From Collybia mongolica (lineage: Eukaryota; Basidiomycota; Agaricomycetes; Agaricales; Clitocybaceae), in contig JAAXNY010000016.1 in the NCBI GenBank assembly GCA_013420905.1, positions 1,240,001 to 1,304,000 on the forward strand: 64,000 nt of DNA, written 5' to 3'. Under the pieces are notes generated by a model, which ran no database searches, was not told the DNA's origin, and was given only the letters and a program-made list of their open reading frames with translations. Positions 59,371-64,000 of the stretch are shown in pieces. Positions within the stretch are counted from its first letter, which is position 1. Every line of letters begins with the position of its first letter. The translations under genes and the position numbers were made by a program.

Positions 59371-59783
59371 AGCCCCCTTTCAACATTGTCTGCTCTGGAT
59401 GGCGTGCCAAACTCAAGACAAGCATTGTCGCCTTCAACCTTGCTCAGTTCTTCCCATCCATAAACCATGAGGTCCTCCTACACATTCTTGAGAGACAGGG
59501 ATTTGCACCAGAAGTGGTTGCATTCTTCAGGTCATACCTCGTTGATCATCATACTAGATACACGTGGGACAACAAACTGTCCCCGCTCTTCCCATCCAGC
59601 GTTGGTCTGGGACAGGGCTCTGCCATGTCCCCTATCCCCTCTGCTCTATGCCTCGCACCCCTCCTCAAGGAATTTGAACAGAGGGTGCGTATAGCTTCGC
59701 TAATTTCCTACGTGGATGATGGCACCATTATAGTGCCATTGGACACGTTCGAACAGAACCTTGTTAAGCTCAAGGGAGCTTAC
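59371..59783 (+). mobile_element. LINE fragment (reverse transcriptase only)
   Basis: The plus strand encodes the RT palm region FNLAQFFPSINHEVLL, GQGSAMSPIPSALCL and LISYVDDGTII, clearly homologous to the corresponding part of ORF2 at about 55800-56200. It starts and stops abruptly and joins a tyrosine-recombinase sequence at about 59784. Here the region that carries a frameshift in the larger copy is open. Confidence 0.85.
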
Positions 59784-60463
59784 GTGAGTCTGAGACGGTT
59801 TGTTGGATCATCCGGGGAATCAAACGCTTCCATGGCAAGCAGGAACGTAACCCTAAACAGCCCATATCCCTATCCATCCTCCAACAACTCGCATTGTCCC
59901 CGGGTGACCTCTCAACCACGTTTGACACGTCCTTCGATGCTGCAATCAAACTCACATAGACTGGTTTCCTTCGCTGTGGAGAATTTACACAAAACCACGG
60001 GGAGAAATTCAATTCTGTCTCAAACCCCACGAGAGATTGCGTGACATTTGTCCCATCCCTTGATAACCTGACACATGTACGGCTGGATCTCCCGGCCTCG
60101 AAAACTGACCCTTTTTGTAAAGGTGTATCAATACTAATAGCCAGGGCACCTGACGGATGTTCCACCTGTGCCGTTTCCGCATTGCGCCATATTTTCACCA
60201 TTGATCCCAAACCACTTGATACCCACCTTTTCTCTGACCCAGACAACACCCCCCTCAGCTGTCACACCTTTGTCTCAACTCTCAAAAGTTGTCTTACCTC
60301 ACTCAGGTTTGATTCACACCTGTTTTCGGGTCACAGCTTCTGATGTGGTGCTGCCTCCGCAGCTGCAGCAGTGGGATATGCTGATCACAAAATTCAGCTT
60401 CTCGGGTGCTGGCACAGTGATGCATACAAGTTCTACATTGATGTTTCTCGTGATTGCATCCTA

Positions 60464-60961
60464 CATCAGTAAGATTACAAATTTCTTGTTTGCTTTTCGG
60501 CACTTTCCAGCACTTTTTGGCTTGATGACAAGTCTGCAAGTTTCCTCTGAAAGTTTTTCCTATGTGTGGCATCACAATACAGCTCCAATACCCAAACTAG
60601 GTTTGTAGTTGGTCTTCAGGAATGTATTGAGTATGAAGTTCACCTGTAAGTTGATCCTACATATCAAAAGTTGGCCCATAGTTCCGAATTATGTTGTCAC
60701 CATCTGTGATGGCAACGGCAATGGTTTGTAAACACAGCGCATGTTCTGTGCTCGGAAACATGTAGGTGAAGGCTGTGGGGATATCCTGAGACCAGTCAAC
60801 ATGTTGTTAAGCACACTACTGGAGAAGCAATAAATTTCAAACAAATTTGCATTGAGAACTTGTCGAAATTCAGACATAACTTCTCAGCTGTTCGTTTGCA
60901 CACTTTTTGGACTTGTACAAGCTTGTACAAGCACGAAAAGAAATTTGTATAAACACTGATG
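60464..60961. mobile_element. Non-autonomous CATCAGTA element, 498 bp
   Basis: Left end CATCAGTAAGATTACAAATTTC and right end (reverse complement) CATCAGTGTTTATACAAATTTC form terminal inverted repeats, and TA flanks both sides (60462-60463, 60962-60963). The ends match those of the 10-kb element at 42098-52267 for about 100 bp each, in reverse orientation. It has no coding capacity. Inserted in the recombinase pseudogene, whose frame is restored by its removal with one TA. Confidence 0.92.
60913..60930. repeat. 18-bp palindrome, second occurrence
   Basis: TTGTACAAGCTTGTACAA, identical to 42129-42146 and again 31 bp inside the element end. Confidence 0.9.
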
Positions 60962-61053
60962 TAGAACTCTCTGCCCGTCTCCATTTGGCTGCTCCTCATG
61001 CTCAGCCTTTCGTTCCTCCGGCCCTGCACTTCGCTCCTGCCTTGGTGGCTTGA

Positions 61054-62751
61054 GTTCGGCCTCCCTTCGCGGAGTCCGTGCGAAAGAGCTTGGGCGACCA
61101 AATCTTATATTTGTCCGCAAACTCACATCCGTGTACAAGCACGTCTTGTTCTGCTCACCTCACGAGAGCCAGGCATAGATGAGCGATATCACTTTGTAAG
61201 CGACCGGGCTGTACAAGAACGGGGGCTTTCTGCCGCAGGGTATTTACCATCCAAACAATTTGGTGATTATCTGTTGCTGATAGCGAAGTGGTTCAAATTG
61301 TTGAATGTTGAGGGCCGTTGTATAACACCGCACCATTTCCGGCGAGTCGGAGTCCAAATTCTGCCGCCACGCGTGTAGCGGGATCAATTTCAAGTTCACT
61401 TTTTTTTTTCTCAATATTCTGGGCAAATCAAATCCTACGACTTTACCTTACGGGCTCACGCCCGCCATCTAAAGAGGCCATCTATGTCTCCTTTCATCAC
61501 GTAGGGCATGGCCACCTTTCAAAATTTCACCATTGACAGTCACCACCGATTTGTGGAGTTAGTCTTGCGTTGAAGGCAAGTTAAAGAACGCGACAACGAT
61601 CAAGGGGGAGGCTGGGGGGGTGTGAAGAAGAAAGTACGAGACAGCCCCAGGAAAGAAAAAAAAAATCCGACAACATGTGTTCAATTACAGATGGTACCGG
61701 ACGGGAAACAATTCCGGTGCTTCTTCCTCTGATGACTTCACGACGCATTGGTGATGGACATGAGGGCTCCTTGCCAGAGGTGAATGGCTTATGGGCAGCC
61801 AAAATCGTACTTACGTAGAGGGCGGACAAGCACCAGACCCTGACTAACTTACTATACTCTGGTGCAGCCGATGCAGCCAACGTAGAAAATCATCACCAAG
61901 TCCACTTAGTAGACCCGCAAAAAGTCTATCACCATCCAATCCGCATCCAGCGAAGCCCAATGACATTCAGACATGGTGAAAATGTGAGATGGTGTGAATC
62001 GATGACAGACGGACTAATTGTAGCCCGTGTAGACACTCGCATGGTGAAGGCAAGGCTAAAGGTCTTTCATGCCTCTATATCTAGTGCCATCATACCCAGC
62101 AAGGATCGTTGTGAAAGCCGAACATCGATTCTTCGTAAGTAGGATACACGACACCACGACTTTGACGTTTCAGAGTGGGTGAGCAGCTCGCTGGAGGGCT
62201 CCTCTTGGGCACGGGTATGGACAGTGTTGCTGAGGGGTAAATATTGTCGCAGAATACCGTTTGCGCAGGTTCATCCTGACATCGATCGTATATGTCCTTA
62301 ATGTCGTGAGGCAATAATAATGAAGGTGCGTCCACATACTGCGAGTTGACCTACACACAGCCAAGCCGCAGAATAGCTAACATAGCTAAAGTTGTAAATG
62401 GTTTTTGGGTAGCTGCATTGGCCGAAGTCTCAGTGCTTGTGATACTGCTGGCTAGGCTACATAGAATTGTTCCCATTTGACCGATCCAATTTAGGAGGGG
62501 GTTAGCCAGTGGTGAATTATGTAACTCTGAATGAGTGTCCGGACTTTTATGGATGATGTTACGAACATATTTGACTGGGGCGCGGCGGTAATTTATTTAC
62601 TGGTATGGTTTGGAGATAGGAAGGTGACGGAGGTGACCGATATTGGAGTAGGTATAGTGGTACAATCTTCGAAACTACATAGTAAATGGCGTGAGGTTGA
62701 AAATAAATAGGATATGAAGATGAAACTGGCAGAACATAAGCACGACGTAAT
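61054..62751. other. Intergenic, no gene seen
   Basis: 1.7 kb with only short frames. The charged minus-strand frame at 60884-61138 is the antisense of the recombinase C-terminus. I recognise no repeat ends, although the 61.1-61.4 kb part may be remnant element sequence. Confidence 0.45.
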
Positions 62752-64000
62752 TCAATTACGAATTGGCTGGTCAACTCCATTCGCATGGAAAGTTACCAGA
62801 GAAGGGCAGGCAGTAGCAAAGCTACTGCAGGCAGAGCCAAGCATATGATTGGGCAAGTGTTCTTCAATCGTTAGGTGGCGAAGGCTTGGAAACAAGGAAA
62901 GCCATCTAGAAGGAAGGGAGGACCACGAACTAGAGAACGTACGGTGTGTCGGGTTCGGGTAAAGTGTTAAGCTGGTCAAAATCTTTGACGGATTCCCCCA
63001 CTTTTCACTCTCTGCGAGCAGAGCATCAATCCCTTGGTCGAGAATCATAATGCTAAAAAGTGGGATGGTCAAAGCTACAGTGAATTGGCGGTGAAATTTC
63101 TTGAGGTGCTCCGCAACCCGAGACAAGGGAACCACCGGAAAGTACGAAGATATGAGTACAATGGTGAGGGATTGAAGCTTGGGCAAGATGGTGGGGTCGC
63201 TCAAGAGTGATGTGACAAAACGTGGCGGTGCCGATAAGCTTATAAGGTTGAGTGGGGGGTTAAATTCCGGGTAGAAACCTGCTTTTGTATGATTCTTTGA
63301 TAATGAGCCGCGCATGCTCAAATATTTCAACCGTGGAAGACCGTTTATAAATGCCATCACGGTGGAAGGTCGGACGGAGGGACCGTCGATACAGAGTTTG
63401 GTGAGTACTGGCAGGAGCTGAGTGATGTTTAACAATAATAGCGAAGCGGTTTCGCTTAGAAAAGTCAGGTCAAGTCGGACGATTCTCGAATGCTTTAGCA
63501 GCGAAATCGTCTGGGGTAGTGCTGGGGTTTGCAGGAGAGTGTTTGAGTCCGTGAGAAGCGTGGTCAACTCCGTATTTATTGATTCCGTGGGGGAGCATAG
63601 AGCCAACAGCGCATCTTGGGATACATAAAAGTCATCCTCAATTGATGCACTCCCCACCAGCTTCAACCAGACACAGTGGCGCTTGACGATAGCGTCCAAG
63701 AACGAGCTGAACAACTCTCCCCATCTTCCTTGGTCACCTTTTTCAATCATCCGATGGTCCCGATGGGAAGAGAATTCGATCGTGACCTTCTCGACAGACC
63801 TTAGAGAAAGGACGAGGGAGCGGAGTCGTCGAAAATATTCAAAGAGCAAGAAAAGCCCGCTGTAACCTGTGACAGAACAATACAGGTGACGGATGGTGGA
63901 AACGGAAAGGGATAGTTGCAGTGCGGAGATGTCTGTCAAGACAGTATGGGGGTCTCTGCCGAGCGCAAGTCTTGTTACGGAAGTTGGATTGAGGATGTTT
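62752..64000 (-). CDS. F-box/LRR-like protein, partial (5' end beyond the right edge)
   Basis: The frame is open from the window edge to the stop at 62754-62752, 415 codons. Regular leucine-rich segments are visible (LPRLKYLSMRGSL, LPVLTKLCIDGP, LPKLQSLTIVLISSYFP, FPSLRHLTIEEHLPNH), as in fungal F-box proteins that present substrates to SCF ubiquitin ligases. The F-box is not in the window, but the pseudogene copy at 52268-53305 has one immediately upstream of the homologous sequence, so it should lie just to the right. It carries CGA arginine codons where the pseudogene has TGA, and no stops, so it is probably functional. Confidence 0.8.
   Translation of the reverse strand, partial: NILNPTSVTRLALGRDPHTVLTDISALQLSLSVSTIRHLYCSVTGYSGLFLLFEYFRRLRSLVLSLRSVEKVTIEFSSHRDHRMIEKGDQGRWGELFSSFLDAIVKRHCVWLKLVGSASIEDDFYVSQDALLALCSPTESINTELTTLLTDSNTLLQTPALPQTISLLKHSRIVRLDLTFLSETASLLLLNITQLLPVLTKLCIDGPSVRPSTVMAFINGLPRLKYLSMRGSLSKNHTKAGFYPEFNPPLNLISLSAPPRFVTSLLSDPTILPKLQSLTIVLISSYFPVVPLSRVAEHLKKFHRQFTVALTIPLFSIMILDQGIDALLAESEKWGNPSKILTSLTLYPNPTHRTFSSSWSSLPSRWLSLFPSLRHLTIEEHLPNHMLGSACSSFATACPSLVTFHANGVDQPIRN

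Larger units (their letters stand above)
59784..61053 (+). pseudogene. Tyrosine recombinase (Crypton/DIRS-type), interrupted and decayed
   Basis: One frame reads CWIIRGIKRFHGK, FLRCGEFTQNHG, LTHVRLDLPASKTDPF and then the catalytic C-terminus: GHSF followed by TGA and CGAASAAA (60341-60343, at the place of the catalytic HxxR arginine), IQLLGCWHSDAYKFY with the tyrosine nucleophile, and, beyond a 498-bp insertion, LSARLHLAAPHAQPFVPPAL to TGA 61051-61053. A TAG occurs at 59957. Taking out 500 bp (element plus one TA) brings both halves into frame. The N-terminus is missing because of the fusion with the LINE fragment. Such recombinases in mushrooms belong to Crypton or DIRS/Ngaro elements; which one is not decidable. 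Confidence 0.82.

Noticed and set aside
1..64000. CRISPR arrays, rRNA genes, complete tRNA genes, riboswitches
   Set aside because: None seen; the sequence is eukaryotic nuclear, and tRNA-like words lack a matching B box and cloverleaf.

Overview
The window looks like nuclear DNA of a basidiomycete fungus, most likely an Agaricomycete. Coding sequence is cut by many introns of about 45-60 nt, some exons are only 8, 14 or 16 nt long, the host genes are of fungal types (Pma1-type H+-ATPase, PDR-type ABC transporter, group-I-like P450), and the repeats are Ty1/copia, Tad-like LINE, pogo-type DNA transposon and tyrosine-recombinase types. Nothing bacterial or organellar is seen. All gene models below were spliced by hand; seven close to an exact multiple of three without an internal stop.

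Layout. 1-2154: the 5' half of a copia retrotransposon (minus strand) with an open gag-pol frame, inserted in a short-chain dehydrogenase gene whose 3' part follows (to 3183). 3681-4949: a tail-to-tail paralogue of that dehydrogenase, intact. 5316-7393: an MFS drug/metabolite exporter, divergent from it. 8508-10658: an intact 12-exon cytochrome P450. These four could be a small metabolic or detoxification neighbourhood, now damaged by the copia insertion. 12301-13475: a TMEM53/DUF829-type hydrolase-like protein. 14022-20114: a full-size PDR ABC transporter (minus). 22753-26087: the plasma-membrane H+-ATPase (minus). 26088-30597: 4.5 kb in which I see no gene. 30598-32882 and 33533-35663: an acetamidase-type amidase and an NCS1 (purine-cytosine type) permease, a plausible nitrogen-scavenging pair. 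35982-38661: an intact pogo-type transposase. 39783-40146: a possible small membrane protein.

From about 40 kb to 61 kb the window is a transposon nest. An F-box/LRR gene (minus) is split by a 10,170-bp element whose ends read CATCAGTA and which is flanked by a 2-bp duplication. Inside it lies a second element with TIRs and a 10-bp target duplication (CATTCAGGCC), and inside that a complete copia element with a 5-bp duplication (AAGAT). The outer element also carries an HMG-box gene and no visible transposase. A 498-bp relative of the outer element, with the same ends and the same 18-bp palindrome 31 bp from one end, sits in a tyrosine-recombinase pseudogene at 60.5 kb, where its removal with one TA restores the frame exactly. 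A Tad-like LINE (53.3-58.3 kb) and a second LINE fragment fused to the recombinase fill the rest. An apparently intact F-box/LRR paralogue runs off the right edge.

A general pattern joins the repeats: premature stops are almost all TGA, often where a paralogue or family consensus has arginine CGA, and LTR differences are all transitions. This is what decay of methylated CpG would leave.
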